From: Chaunax sp. Z400
Taxonomy: Eukaryota > Chordata > Actinopteri > Lophiiformes > Chaunacidae
Direction of reading: 5' to 3'
DNA: 64,000 nt
Assembly: GCA_037577475.1 (NCBI GenBank)
Contig: CM075186.1
Coordinates: 29,012,334-29,076,333, forward strand
How positions within the stretch are numbered: the first letter of the stretch is position 1; the number at the start of each line of letters is the position of its first letter. Under the pieces are notes generated by a model. It had not been told where the DNA came from, searched no databases, and saw nothing but the letters and a program-made list of their open reading frames with translations. A program made the translations under genes and the position numbers. Shown piece by piece: positions 1 through 11,400 of this stretch.

Positions 1-895
1 CCTGCACTTCAATTCCTTAAGGTGTCTTTGCCAGCCCTAATACCCAATTATTTTACATGTAAGTCATAGTTCAGTTTACAAAGTTTTATTTCCATCTCTT
101 TTCTACTGTCTTAGAAATAAATTGGAGATAATAAATGAATATTGAATAAAAAGTACATTGTTTTATGAGTGCAATGCCAAAAACAGGTATAGTTAACAAG
201 GCACAAATAAACTGTAAAAAAAGTCTTTATACTGACCTTGTGTGGTCTGCGGTGGTGCGTCTTACTAATCTTGAGGCAGAGAAGTCCAGACAGTGTCAGA
301 CAAATACAAACAGATTGTACATTCTTTGTACAAGTAATAAGGTGAAAATACAAAGCAGACCCGCTTTTCACCTGAAGAAGTTGACAATACTCTGAAAGTC
401 TCCAGGGATCAACACCAACAGAGACACGAGTGGTGAAGATCAGGGCTGGAGATGGAGTCAGTCTGTGGACATGAACCATGGATAGAATATCTGGCTACAA
501 AACAAACACAAGTCTGCTGAAAGTCTTAAACTGAATAATCTAACATATGTTCTGATTCATTTCACCAGGTTCTACTGTAGAGTCAGTTCATTTTCAATGC
601 TCTCTGTTCTATTTTGTTACTCACGTATATGTCAGAAATGCAACAAGAATTTCTGAGTAGCATGAGGATCCTATACTTGTCCCAGAATGCACTGCATCTC
701 TTCAGACACTTAATAGCAATTGTGAGGTAGATGATTCAAGCTCCATTGTGTTTTATAATGCTATTAAAATGTTATTTCATCACTAAATTAACTTTAACCA
801 TGTTTTTAGGTGAGAAATCACCTGTGTAGTTTTTTAATATTGGCAGTTTTACAAAAAACTGATAGAGAATAAAAATTTTCTCAATCTGGCCCCAG
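1..895. other. No gene recognised (5' edge)
   Basis: AT-rich sequence without a convincing gene. A minus-strand frame of about 120 codons (479 down to 111) has no recognisable domain and ends in AT-rich sequence, so I do not call it. A short plus-strand stretch near 401-465 follows a possible acceptor and weakly resembles the start of an Ig-like exon, but it hits a stop where a cysteine would be expected (see findings). Confidence 0.5.
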
Positions 896-1033
896 CCAAT
901 AAAAGCCCACATATTGAAACACTGATATCCAATGAGAAGTTATAAGATCAGGAAGGGACACTCCATGGGCCAATCACAGTTCGTGGCCAGTGTCCGTTAG
1001 ACAAGTGGCGGGGTCAGAGCGTCAGCAGCCAAT
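896..1033 (+). promoter_or_regulatory. Putative CCAAT-box promoter cluster
   Basis: Four CCAAT pentamers in the same orientation lie at 896-900, 929-933, 970-974 and 1029-1033. The sequence becomes more GC- and CpG-rich from about 1000. CCAAT boxes are bound by NF-Y in animals, and clusters of them mark many promoters. A strong splice donor follows about 470 bases downstream, which fits a promoter plus first exon. I see no clear TATA box at a fixed distance, so the start site is not resolved. Role is inferred. Confidence 0.45.
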
Positions 1034-1503
1034 CAGATTTCAAGGACGCCCACGGATGGAGAAGACGTCCGGATGACGACAAACGACAGTACGGAAGGAA
1101 TCTGAAGGCTGGATGAACGTTATCCTCGAAAAGGCGACACCAAGTGGCAACGTTGTTAATCTAAAGGACTAAAAAAGACCCACTGAATTTGACTACGGCA
1201 CTGTCTTCATGGAAGATGTGACAATTTAATACTTTAATTAATTTTTTTATTGTATTTGACCGCGAGAATCCAGTTAAAACCGGCTGAGGCCAGACTATCG
1301 AACCGCATTTTGCTGTGTGTTGATGGGACACGAACATTAACCAGGACTAAGTGGCTGCAACCATGAAGGAGAGGAGAAAGTTTTAAACCGGGACCCTGGT
1401 GGACCACGTTCGTAAAATGTCCGGATTATTTGCTCTATGGAGGAGCTTGGACCACACAACATAGACTACACTAAACCAGCAGGCTGAGCAGGGACAGCAA
1501 CCG
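1034..1503 (+). other. Candidate non-coding first exon with splice donor
   Basis: The stretch ends in CCG|GTGAGTG (GT at 1504-1505), a near-consensus animal 5' splice site. It contains several short upstream-type reading frames, for example an ATG at 1363 in a good context (ACCATGA) that stops after seven codons, and an ATG at 1418 that stops after about 16 codons. No long coding frame crosses the donor, so if this is an exon it is 5' UTR. The 5' limit is arbitrary. The next exon is not identified; the only candidate on this strand is at 63641, after 62 kb of repeats. Confidence 0.4.
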
Positions 1504-3423
1504 GTGAGTGGAACATAATTAGTCTTTAAGAGCTGTTTAACTCCATGTACTTAATAAGCAATATGGTGTTATAGACGCTGTGTCTGTCATGTTTAATGTT
1601 TAATTAGCATTATGGTGTTATTAACCGCTGTGTCTGTCATGTTTAATGTTTAATTAGCATTATGCTGTTAGCTGAGTCTGTCATGTTTAATGTTTAATTA
1701 GCATTATGGTGTTATAGACGCTGTGTCTGTCATGTTTAATGTTTAATTAGCATTATGCTGTTAGCTGAGTCTGTCATGTTTAATGTTTAATTAGCATTAT
1801 GGTGTTATTAACCGCTGAGTCTGTCATGTTTAATGTTTAATTAGCATTATGCTGTTAGCTGAGTCTGTCATGTTTAATGTTTAATTAGCATTATGGTGTT
1901 ATAGACGCTGTGTCTGTCATGTTTAATGTTTAATTAGCATTATGCTGTTAGCTGAGTCTGTCATGTTTAATTAGCATTATGGTGTTATTAACCGCTGCGT
2001 CTGTCATGTTTAATGTTTAATTAGCATTATGCTGTTAGCTGAGTCTGTCATGTTTAATGTTTAATTAGCATTATGGTGTTATTAACCGCTGTGTCTGTCA
2101 TGTTTAATGTTTAATTAGCATTATGCTGTTAGCTGAGTCTGTCATGTTTAATGTTTAATTAGCATTATGCTGTTAGCTGAGTCTGTCATGTTTAATGTTT
2201 AATTAGCATTATGGTGTGATAGACCGCTGTGTCTGTCATGTTTAATGTTTAATTAGCATTATGCTGTTAGCTGTGTCTGTCATGTTTAATGTTTAACTAG
2301 CATTATGGTGTTATTAACCGCCAAGTCTGTCATGTTTAATGTTTATGCATTATAATGTTACAGACTGCCAAGTCTGTCATATTTTATGTTTAATTGCCAT
2401 TATGGTGTTATTAACTGTTTAATTAGCATTATGCTGTTATTAACCGCTGAGTCTGTCAGGTTTAATGTTTAATTAGCATTATGGTGTTATAAACTGTTTA
2501 GTTAGCATTATGCTGTTAGCTGAGTCTGTCAGGTTTAATGTTTAATAAGCATTATGGTGTTATTAACTGTTTAATTAGCATTATGCTGTTAGCTGAGTCT
2601 GTCAGGTTTAATGTTTAATTAGCATTATGGTGTTATTAACTGTTTAATTAGCATTATGCTGTTAGCTGAGTCTGTCAAGTTTAATGTTTAATTAGCATTA
2701 TGGTGTTATTAACTGTTTAATTAGCATTATGGTGTTTCAGACCGCCGAGTCTGTCATATTTAATGTTTAATATGCATTATAATGTCATAGACCGCCGAGT
2801 ATGTCATATTTAGTGTTTAATTAGCATTATGGTGTTACAGACCGCAGGGTCTGTCATATTTAATGTTTAATATGCATTATAATGTTATAGACCGCCGAGT
2901 ATGTCATATTTAGTGTTTAATTAGCATTATGGTGTTACAGACCGCAGGGTCTGTCATATTTAATGTTTAATATGCATTATAATGTTACAGACCGCCGAGT
3001 CCATCATATTTAATGTTTAATATGCATTATGGTGTTACAGACCGCCGAGTCTGTCATATTTAATGTTTAATATGCATTATGGTGTTACAGACCGCCGAGT
3101 CTGTCATATTTAATGTTAAATTAGCATTATAATGTTACAGACCGCCGAGTCTGTCATATTTAATGTTTAATTAGCATTACGGTGTTATTAACCGCTGTGT
3201 CTGTCATATTTAATGTTTAATATGCATTATGGTGTTACAGACCGCCGAGTCTGTCATATTTAATATTTAATATGCATTATGGTGTTACAGACCGCCGAGT
3301 CCGTCATATTTAATGTTTAATATGCATTATGGTTTTACAGACCACCGAGTCTGTCATATTTAATGTTTAATATGCATTATGGTGTTACAGACCGCCGAGT
3401 CTGTCATATTTAATGTTTAATTA

Positions 3424-4740
3424 GCATTATGGTGTTATTAACCGCTGAGTCTGTCATGTTTAATGTTTAATTAGCATTATGCTGTTAGCTGAGTCTGTCA
3501 TGTTTAATGTTTAATTAGCATTATTGTGTTATAGACGCTGTGTCTGTCATGTTTAATGTTTAATTAGCATTATGCTGTTAGCTGAGTCTGTCATGTTTAA
3601 TGTTTAATTAGCATTATGGTGTTATTAACTGCTGTGTCTGTCATGTTTAATGTTTAATTAGCATTATGCTGTTAGCTGAGTCTGTCATGTTTAATGTTTA
3701 ATTAGCATTATGCTGTTAGCTGAGTCTGTCATGTTTAATGTTTAATTAGCATTATGGTGTGATAGACCGCTGTGTCTGTCATGTTTAATGTTTAATTAGC
3801 ATTATGCTGTTAGCTGAGTCTGTCATGTTTAATGTTTAATTAGCATTATGGTGTTATTAACTGTTTAATTAGCATTATGCTGTTAGCTGAGTCTGTCAGG
3901 TTTAATGTTTAATAAGCATTATGGTGTTATTAACTGTTTAATTAGCATTATGCTGTTAGCCGAGTCTCTCAGGTTTAATGTTTAATTAGCATTATGGTGT
4001 TATTAACTGTTTAATTAGCATTATGCTGTTAGCTGAGTCTGTCAAGTTTAATGTTTAATTAGCATTATGGTGTTATTAACTGTTTAATTAGCATTATGGT
4101 GTTTCAGACCGCCGAGTCTGTCATATTTAATGTTTAATATGCACTATGGTGTTACAGACTGCCGAGTCTGTCATATTTAATGTTTAATATGCATTATAAT
4201 GTTATAGACCGCCGAGTATGTCATATTTAGTGTTTAATTAGCATTATGGTGTTACAGACCGCAGGGTCTGTCATATTTAATGTTTAATATGCATTATAAT
4301 GTTACAGACCGCCGAGTCTGTCATATTTAATGTTTAATATGCATTATGGTGTTACAGACCGCCGAGTCTGTCATATTTAATGTTAAATTAGCATTATAAT
4401 GTTACAGACCGCCGAGTCTGTCATATTTAATGTTTAATTAGCATTACGGTGTTATTAACCGCTGTGTCTGTCATATTTAATGTTTAATATGCATTATGGT
4501 GTTACAGACCGCCGAGTCTGTCATATTTAATGTTTAATATGCATTATGGTGTTACAGACCGCCGAGTCTGTCATATTTAATATTTAATATGCATTATGGT
4601 GTTACAGACCGCCGAGTCCGTCATATTTAATGTTTAATATGCATTATGGTTTTACAGACCACCGAGTCTGTCATATTTAATGTTTAATATGCATTATGGT
4701 GTTACAGACCGCCGAGTCTGTCATATTTAATGTTTAATTA
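3424..4740. repeat. Minisatellite higher-order repeat, copy 1 (1,317 bp)
   Basis: A block of about 27 units whose order of unit types, including rare variants (ATTGTGTTATAGACG at the left, TTAGCCGAGTCTCTCAGG in the middle, GCATTACGG near the right), recurs 1,317 bases downstream. The rare variants falling at matching offsets show block duplication rather than independent unit gain. Confidence 0.9.
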
Positions 4741-6057
4741 GCATTATGGTGTTATTAACCGCTGAGTCTGTCATGTTTAATGTTTAATTAGCATTATGCT
4801 GTTAGCTGAGTCTGTCATGTTTAATGTTTAATTAGCATTATTGTGTTATAGACGCTGTGTCTGTCATGTTTAATGTTTAATTAGCATTATGCTGTTAGCT
4901 GAGTCTGTCATGTTTAATGTTTAATTAGCATTATGGTGTTATTAACCGCTGTGTCTGTCATGTTTAATGTTTAATTAGCATTATGCTGTTAGCTGAGTCT
5001 GTCATGTTTAATGTTTAATTAGCATTATGCTGTTAGCTGAGTCTGTCATGTTTAATGTTTAATTAGCATTATGGTGTGATAGACCGCTGTGTCTGTCATG
5101 TTTAATGTTTAATTAGCATTATGCTGTTAGCTGAGTCTGTCATGTTTAATGTTTAATTAGCATTATGGTGTTATTAACTGTTTAATTAGCATTATGCTGT
5201 TAGCTGAGTCTGTCAGGTTTAATGTTTAATAAGCATTATGGTGTTATTAACTGTTTAATTAGCATTATGCTGTTAGCCGAGTCTCTCAGGTTTAATGTTT
5301 AATTAGCATTATGGTGTTATTAACTGTTTAATTAGCATTATGCTGTTAGCTGAGTCTGTCAAGTTTAATGTTTAATTAGCATTATGGTGTTATTAACTGT
5401 TTAATTAGCATTATGGTGTTTCAGACCGCCGAGTCTGTCATATTTAATGTTTAATATGCACTATGGTGTTACAGACTGCCGAGTCTGTCATATTTAATGT
5501 TTAATATGCATTATAATGTTATAGACCGCCGAGTATGTCATATTTAGTGTTTAATTAGCATTATGGTGTTACAGACCGCAGGGTCTGTCATATTTAATGT
5601 TTAATATGCATTATAATGTTACAGACCGCCGAGTCTGTCATATTTAATGTTTAATATGCATTATGGTGTTACAGACCGCCGAGTCTGTCATATTTAATGT
5701 TAAATTAGCATTATAATGTTACAGACCGCCGAGTCTGTCATATTTAATGTTTAATTAGCATTACGGTGTTATTAACCGCTGTGTCTGTCATATTTAATGT
5801 TTAATATGCATTATGGTGTTACAGACCGCCGAGTCTGTCATATTTAATGTTTAATATGCATTATGGTGTTACAGACCGCCGAGTCCGTCATATTTAATGT
5901 TTAATATGCATTATGGTTTTACAGACCACCGAGTCTGTCATATTTAATGTTTAATATGCATTATGGTGTTACAGACCGCCGAGTCTGTCATATTTAATGT
6001 TTAATTAGCATTATAATGTTACAGACCGCCGAGTCTGTCATATTTAATGTTTAATTA
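4741..6057. repeat. Minisatellite higher-order repeat, copy 2 (1,317 bp)
   Basis: Second copy of the preceding block in the same orientation; for example the GCATTACGG variant is at 4441 in copy 1 and 5758 in copy 2. It departs from copy 1 by gain or loss of single 50-bp units near its right end. After 6058 a few more units lead to the junction with the megasatellite. Confidence 0.88.
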
Positions 6058-8027
6058 GCATTATGGTGTTATTAACCGCTGTGTCTGTCATATTTAATGT
6101 TTAATATGCATTATGGTGTTACAGACCGCCGAGTCCGTCATATTTAATGTTTAATATGCATTATGGTTTTACAGACCGCAGAGTCAGTCATATTTAATGT
6201 TTAATATGTATTATGGTGTTACAGACCGCCGAGTCTGTCATATTTAATGTTTAATTAGCATTATAATGTAACAGACTGCCGAGTCTGTCATATTTAATGT
6301 TTAATTAGCATGCCCTACGTCCTTCCTGTCTGCCTGCCTTCCTTTCTGCCACCCTGCCTGCCTGTTTTTCTCCCGTCCTGCATGCCTGCTTGCTGGCCTT
6401 TTTGCTGTCCTGCCTGCCGTGGTATTAATGTAAACAAATGCATATATTTGTATATGTTAATAATTTATGTATGTTGTTTGAAGGGCATTGCCACCTTTCC
6501 TTCTCTCTCTTTGAACCCAACCGGTCCAGGGAGAGGACTGCCCACTTTGAGCCGGGATCTGCTTGAGATTTCTGCCTGTCAAAAGGCAGTTTCTTCTTGC
6601 CACAGTTGCTGACTGCTTGCTCTTGGTGGAATTGTTGGGTCTCTGTAGAATTAATGGTTTGGTTAAGACCTTTGGAAAGTGCCTTGAAACAACTGCTGTT
6701 GTGATTTGGCACGATACAGACTTGACTTGTATTGCGTTTGTAGTTTGTTGCTTCTCTGTGTGGAGTCAGCATGTTTTCCCTGCATTGTTGTGGGAATATA
6801 CATGCCCTCTGTATTCCTTCCGCATTGACCAAAGTCTAAATAATTTGCCTGCCTGCTGTCCGAACTGTTGTCCTTGCCTACCTGCCTTCCATCCTGAGTG
6901 ACCTGTCTGCTGTCCAACCTGCCTGCCTTCCTGCCTGTCGTCTTTTCTTCCTGCCGTCCTTCCTGCCTGCCTGGCTGCCTGCCTGCCTGCCTGCCTGCTG
7001 TCCTGCTCTCCTGCCTTCCTTTCTGCCTGCCTGCCAGCCTGCCTGCCTGCACTCCTTCTCTCCCTCCGTCCTGCCTTCCTTTCTGCCATCCAGCCTACCT
7101 GCCTGCTTTTGTGCTCTCCTGCCGTCCTAACTGCATTCCTGCCATGCTAATGATTTAAACAAATGCATATATTTTTATATGTTAATAATTTATGTATGTT
7201 GTTTGAAGGGCATTGCCACCTTTCCTTCTTTCTCTTTGAACCCAACCGGTCCAGGCAGAGGACCGCCCACCTTGAGTCGGGATCTGCTTGAGATTTCTGC
7301 CTGTCAAAAGGCAGTTTCTTCTTGCCACAGTTGCTGACTGCTTGCTCTTGGTGGAATTGTTGGGTCTCTGTAGAATTAATGGTTTGGTTAAGACCTTTGG
7401 AAAGTGCCTTGAAACAACTGCTGTTGTGATTTAGCACGATACAGACTTGACTTGTGTTGCGTTTGTAGTTTGTTGCTTCTCTGTGTGGAGTCAGCATGTT
7501 TTTCCTGCATTGTTGTGGGAATATACATGCCCTCTGTATTCCCTCCGCATTGACCAAAGTCTAAATAATCTGCCTGGCTGCTGTCCGAACTGTTGTCCTG
7601 CCTACCTGCCTTCCATCCTGAGTGACCTGTCTGCTGTCCAACCTGCCTGCCTTCCTGCCTGTGGTCTTTTCTTCCTGCCGTCCTTAATGCCTTTCTGGCT
7701 GCCTGTCTGCTATCCTCCTCTCCTGCCTTCCTTTCTGCCTGCCTGCTAGCCTGCTTTTCTCCCGTCCTGCCTGCCGTCCTGCTGACATGCCTGCTGTCCA
7801 ACCTGCCTGTCTTTCTGCCTGTCGTCCTTTCTTCCTGCCGACCTGCCATCCTTCCTGCTTGCCTGCAGTCCTTCTTGCCTGCGTTTTTCCCGTCCTGCCT
7901 GCTGTCCTGCCCTACGTCCTTCCTGTCTGCCTGCCTTCCTTTCTGCCGCCATGCCTGCCTGCTTTTCTCCCCTCCTCTATGCCTGCTTGCTGGCCTTTTT
8001 GCCGTCCTGCCTGCCGTGGTATTAATG

Positions 8028-8441
8028 TAAACAAATGCATATATTTGTAGATGTAAATTTTTTATGTATGTTGTATGAAGGGCATTGCCACCTTTCCTTC
8101 TCTCTCTCTGAACCCAACCGGTCCAGGCAGAGGACTGCCCACCTTGAGCCGGGATCTGCTTGAGATTTCTGCCTGTCAAAAGGCAGTTTCTTCTTGCCAC
8201 AGTTGCTGACTGCTTGCTCTTGGTGGAATTGTTGGGTCTCTGTAGAATTAATGGTTTGGTTAAGACCTTTGGAAAGTGCCTTGAAACAACTGCTGTTGTG
8301 ATTTGGCACGATACAGACTTGACTTGTATTGCGTTTGTAGTTTGTTGCTTCTCTGTGTGGAGTCAGCATGTTTTCCCTGCATTGTTGTGGGAATATACAT
8401 GCCCTCTGTATTCCTTCCGCATTGACCAAAGTCTAAATAAT
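8028..8441 (+). repeat. Representative megasatellite core (type II linker)
   Basis: One core as an example. It opens with an AT-rich linker (TAAACAAATGCATATATTTG), then AACCCAACCGGTCCAGGCAG, then a stretch including TTGTTGGGTCTCTGTAGAAT and CTGTTGTGATTTGGCACGAT, and ends in CAAAGTCTAAATAAT. From memory, the middle part (about 8150-8310) resembles the tail of a very abundant dispersed teleost repeat that normally ends in GGCGCTATATAAATAAA; I cannot name the family with certainty. Two linker versions exist: type I (TATATGTTAATAATTTATG, preceded by CATGCTAATGATTTAAAC) and type II (TAGATGTAAATTTTTTATG, preceded by CCGTGGTATTAATGTAAAC). The variable part of this monomer is 8442-8919. Confidence 0.85.
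8169..8186. other. Small hairpin in the core
   Basis: CTGCC (8169-8173) can pair with GGCAG (8182-8186) around an 8-base loop, TGTCAAAA. It is retained in most cores, with variants such as TGACAAAA in the loop (e.g. 13586) and a stem mismatch at 18456. The stem word CTGCC is also the building block of the variable part. Whether it forms or matters is inference. Confidence 0.5.
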
Positions 8442-11400
8442 CTGCCTGCCTGCTGTCCGAACTGTTGTCCTGCCTACCTGCCTTCCATCCTGAGTGACCT
8501 GTCTGCTGTCCAACCTGCCTGCCTTCCTGCCTGTGGTCTTTTCTTCCTGCCGTCCTTCATGCCTTACTGGCTGCCTGTCTACTGTCCTCCTCTCCTGCCT
8601 TCCTTTCTGCCTGCCTGCCAGCCTGCTTTTCTCCCGTCCTGCCTGCCGTCCTGCTGACATGCCTGCTGTCCAACCTGCCTGCCTTTCTGCCTGTCGTCCT
8701 TTCTTCCTGCCGGCCTGCCATCCTTCCTGCTTGCCTGCAGTCCTTCTTGCCTGCGTTTTTCCCGTCCTGCTTGCGTTTTTCCCGTCCTGCCTGCTGTCCT
8801 GCCCTACGTCCTTCCTGTCTGCCTGCCTTCCTTTCTGCCGCCATGCCTGCCTGCTTTTCTCCCCTCCTGCATGCCTGCTTGCTGGCCTTTTTGCTGTCCT
8901 GCGTGCCGTGGTATTAATGTAAACAAATGCATATATTTGTAGATGTAAATTTTTTATGTATGTTGTATGAAGGGCATTGCCACCTTTCCTTCTCTCTCTC
9001 TGAACCCAACCGGTCCAGGCAGAGGACTGCCCACCTTGAGCCGGGATCTGCTTGAGATTTTGCCTGTCAAAAGGCAGTTTCTTCTTGCCACAGTTGCTGA
9101 CTGCTTGCTCTTGGTGGAATTGTTGGGTCTCTGTAGAATTAATGGTTTGGTTAAGACCTTTGGAAAGTGCCTTGAAACAACTGCTGTTGTGATTTGGCAC
9201 GATACAGACTTGACTTGTATTGCGTTTGTAGTTTGTTGCTTCTCTGTGTGGAGTCAGCATGTATTCCCTGCATTGTTGTGGGAATATACATGCCCTCTGT
9301 ATTCCTTCCGCATTGACCAAAGTCTAAATAATCTGCCTGCCTGCTGTCCGAACTGTTGTCCTGCCTACCTGCCTTCCATCCTGAGTGACCTGTCTGCTGT
9401 CCAACCTGCCTGCCTTCCTGCCTGTGGTCTTTTCTTCCTGCCGTCCTTCATGCCTTACTGGCTGCCTGTCTACTCTCCACCTCTCCTGCCTTCCTTTCTG
9501 CCTGCCTGCCAGCCTGCTTTTCTCCCGTCCTGCCTACCTGCCTGCCGTCCTGCCGACATGCCTGCTGTCCAACCTGCCTGCCTTTCTGCCTGTCGTCCTT
9601 TCTTCCTGCCGACCTGCCATCCTTCCTGCTTGCCTGCAGTCCTTCTTGCCTGCGTTTCTCCCGTCCTGCCTGCTGTCCTGCCCTACGTCCTTCCTGTCTG
9701 CCTGCCTTCCTTTCTGCCGCCATGCCTGCCTGCTTTTCTCTCCTCCTGCATGCCTGCTTGCTGGCCTTTTTGCTGTCCTGCCTACCGTGGTATTAATTTA
9801 AACAAATGCATATATTTGTAGATGTACATTTTTTATGTATGTTGTATGAAGGGCATTGCCACCTTTCCTTCTCTCTCTCTGAACCCAACCGGTCCAGGCA
9901 GAGGACTGCCCACCTTGAGCCGGGATCTGCTTGAGATTTCTGCCTGTCAAAAGGCAGTTTCTTCTTGCCACAGTTGCTGACTGCTTGCTCTTGGTGGAAT
10001 TGTTGGGTCTCTGTAGAATTAATAGTTTGGTTAAGACCTTTGGAAAGTGCCTTGAAACAACTGCTGTTGTGATTTGGCACGATACAGACTTGACTTGCAT
10101 TGCGTTTGTAGTTTGTTGCTTCTCTGTGTGGAGTCAGCATGTTTTCCCTGCATTGTTGTGGGAATATATATGCCTTCTGTATTCCTTCCGCATTGACCAA
10201 AGTCTAAATAATCTTCCTGCCTGCTGTCCAAACTGTTGTCCTGCCTACCTGCCTTCCATCCTGAGTGACCTGTCTGCTGTCCAACCTGCCTGCCTTCCTG
10301 CCTGTCGTCTTTTCTTCCTGCCGTCCTTCCTGCCTGCCTGGCTGCCTGCCTGCCTGCCTGCCTGCCTGCTGTCCTGCTCTCCTGCCTTCCTTTCTGCCTG
10401 CCTGCCAGCCTGCCAGCCTGCCTGCCTGCACTCCTTCTCTCCCTCCGTCCTGCCTTCCTTTCTGCCTTCCAGCCTACCTGCCTGATTTTGTGCTCTCCTG
10501 CCGTCCTAACTGCATTCCTGCCATGCTAATGATTTAAACAAATGCATATATTTGTTTATGTTAATAATTTATGTATGTTGTTTGAAGGGCATTGCCACCT
10601 TTCCTTCTTTCTCTTTGAACCCAACCGGTCCAGGCAGAGGACCCCCACCTTCAGTCGGGATCTGCTTGAGATTTCTGCCTGTCAAAAGGCAGTTTCTTCT
10701 TGCCACAGTTGCTGACTGCTTGCTCTTGGTGGAATTGTTGGGTCTCTGTAGAATTAATGGTTTGGTTAAGACCTTTGGAAAGTGCCTTGAAACAACTGCT
10801 GTTGTGATTTGGCACGATACAGACTTGACTTGTGTTGCGTTTGTAGTTTGTTGCTTCTCTGTGTGGAGTCAGCATGTTTTTCCTGCATTGTTGTGGGAAT
10901 ATACAGCCCTCTGTATTCCTTCCGCATTGACCAAAGTCTAAATAATCTGCCTGGCTGCTGTCCGAACTGTTGTCCTGCCTACCTGCCTTCCATCCTGAGT
11001 GACCTGTCTGCTGTCCAACCTGCCTGCCTTCCTGCCTGTGGTCTTTTCTTCCTGCCATCCTTCATGCCTTTCTGGCTGCCTGCCTGCTGTCCTCCTCTCC
11101 TGCCTTCCTTTCTGCCTGCCTGCCAGTCTGCTTTTCTCCCATCCTGCCTGCCGTCCTGCTGACATGCCTGCTGTCCAACCTGCCTGCCTTTCTGCCTGTC
11201 GTCCTTTCTTCCTGCCGACCTGCCATCCTTCCTGCTTGCCTGCAGTCCTTCTTGCCTGCGTTTCTCCCGTCCTGCCTGCTGTCCTGCCCTACGTCCTTCC
11301 TGTCTGCCTGCCTTCCTTTCTGCCGCCATGCCTGCCTGCTTTTCTCCCCTCCTGCATGCCTGCTTGCTGGCCTTTTTGCTGTCCTGCCTGCCGTGGTATT

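Larger units (their letters stand above)
1564..6309. repeat. AT-rich minisatellite, 44/50-bp units
   Basis: About 100 tandem units. Each carries the invariant part GTCTGTCAT(g/a)TTTAATGTTTAAT followed by (T)AGCATTAT or ATGCATTAT. Unit types differ in the linker: GCTGTTAGCTGA gives 44-bp units, GGTGTTATTAACCGCTGT gives 50-bp units, and GGTGTTACAGACCGCCGA gives 50-bp units. The first two types dominate 1564-2750 and 3424-4110; the third dominates 2750-3420, 4110-4735 and 5425-6300. Units with a shortened TTAACTGTTTAATTAGC linker cluster at 2400-2730, 3850-4090 and 5165-5410. No coding frame is present. It lies just inside the putative first intron. Confidence 0.97.

Noticed and set aside
111..479. 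122-codon minus-strand frame as a gene
   Set aside because: No recognisable domain, low-complexity hydrophobic end, and no supporting splice or promoter signals.
1564..6309. CRISPR-like regular repeat pattern
   Set aside because: Units are contiguous with no unique spacers, the context is eukaryotic, and no cas genes exist.
6425..6832. A recurring ~135-codon minus-strand frame in almost every core
   Set aside because: It starts at TTG in the units examined, changes at many amino-acid-altering positions between units, and runs antisense to sequence resembling a dispersed repeat. No domain recognised.
8028..8047. TAAACAAATGCATATATTTG as a transcription-factor palindrome
   Set aside because: Only imperfectly palindromic and present in every monomer; no independent reason to assign a factor.
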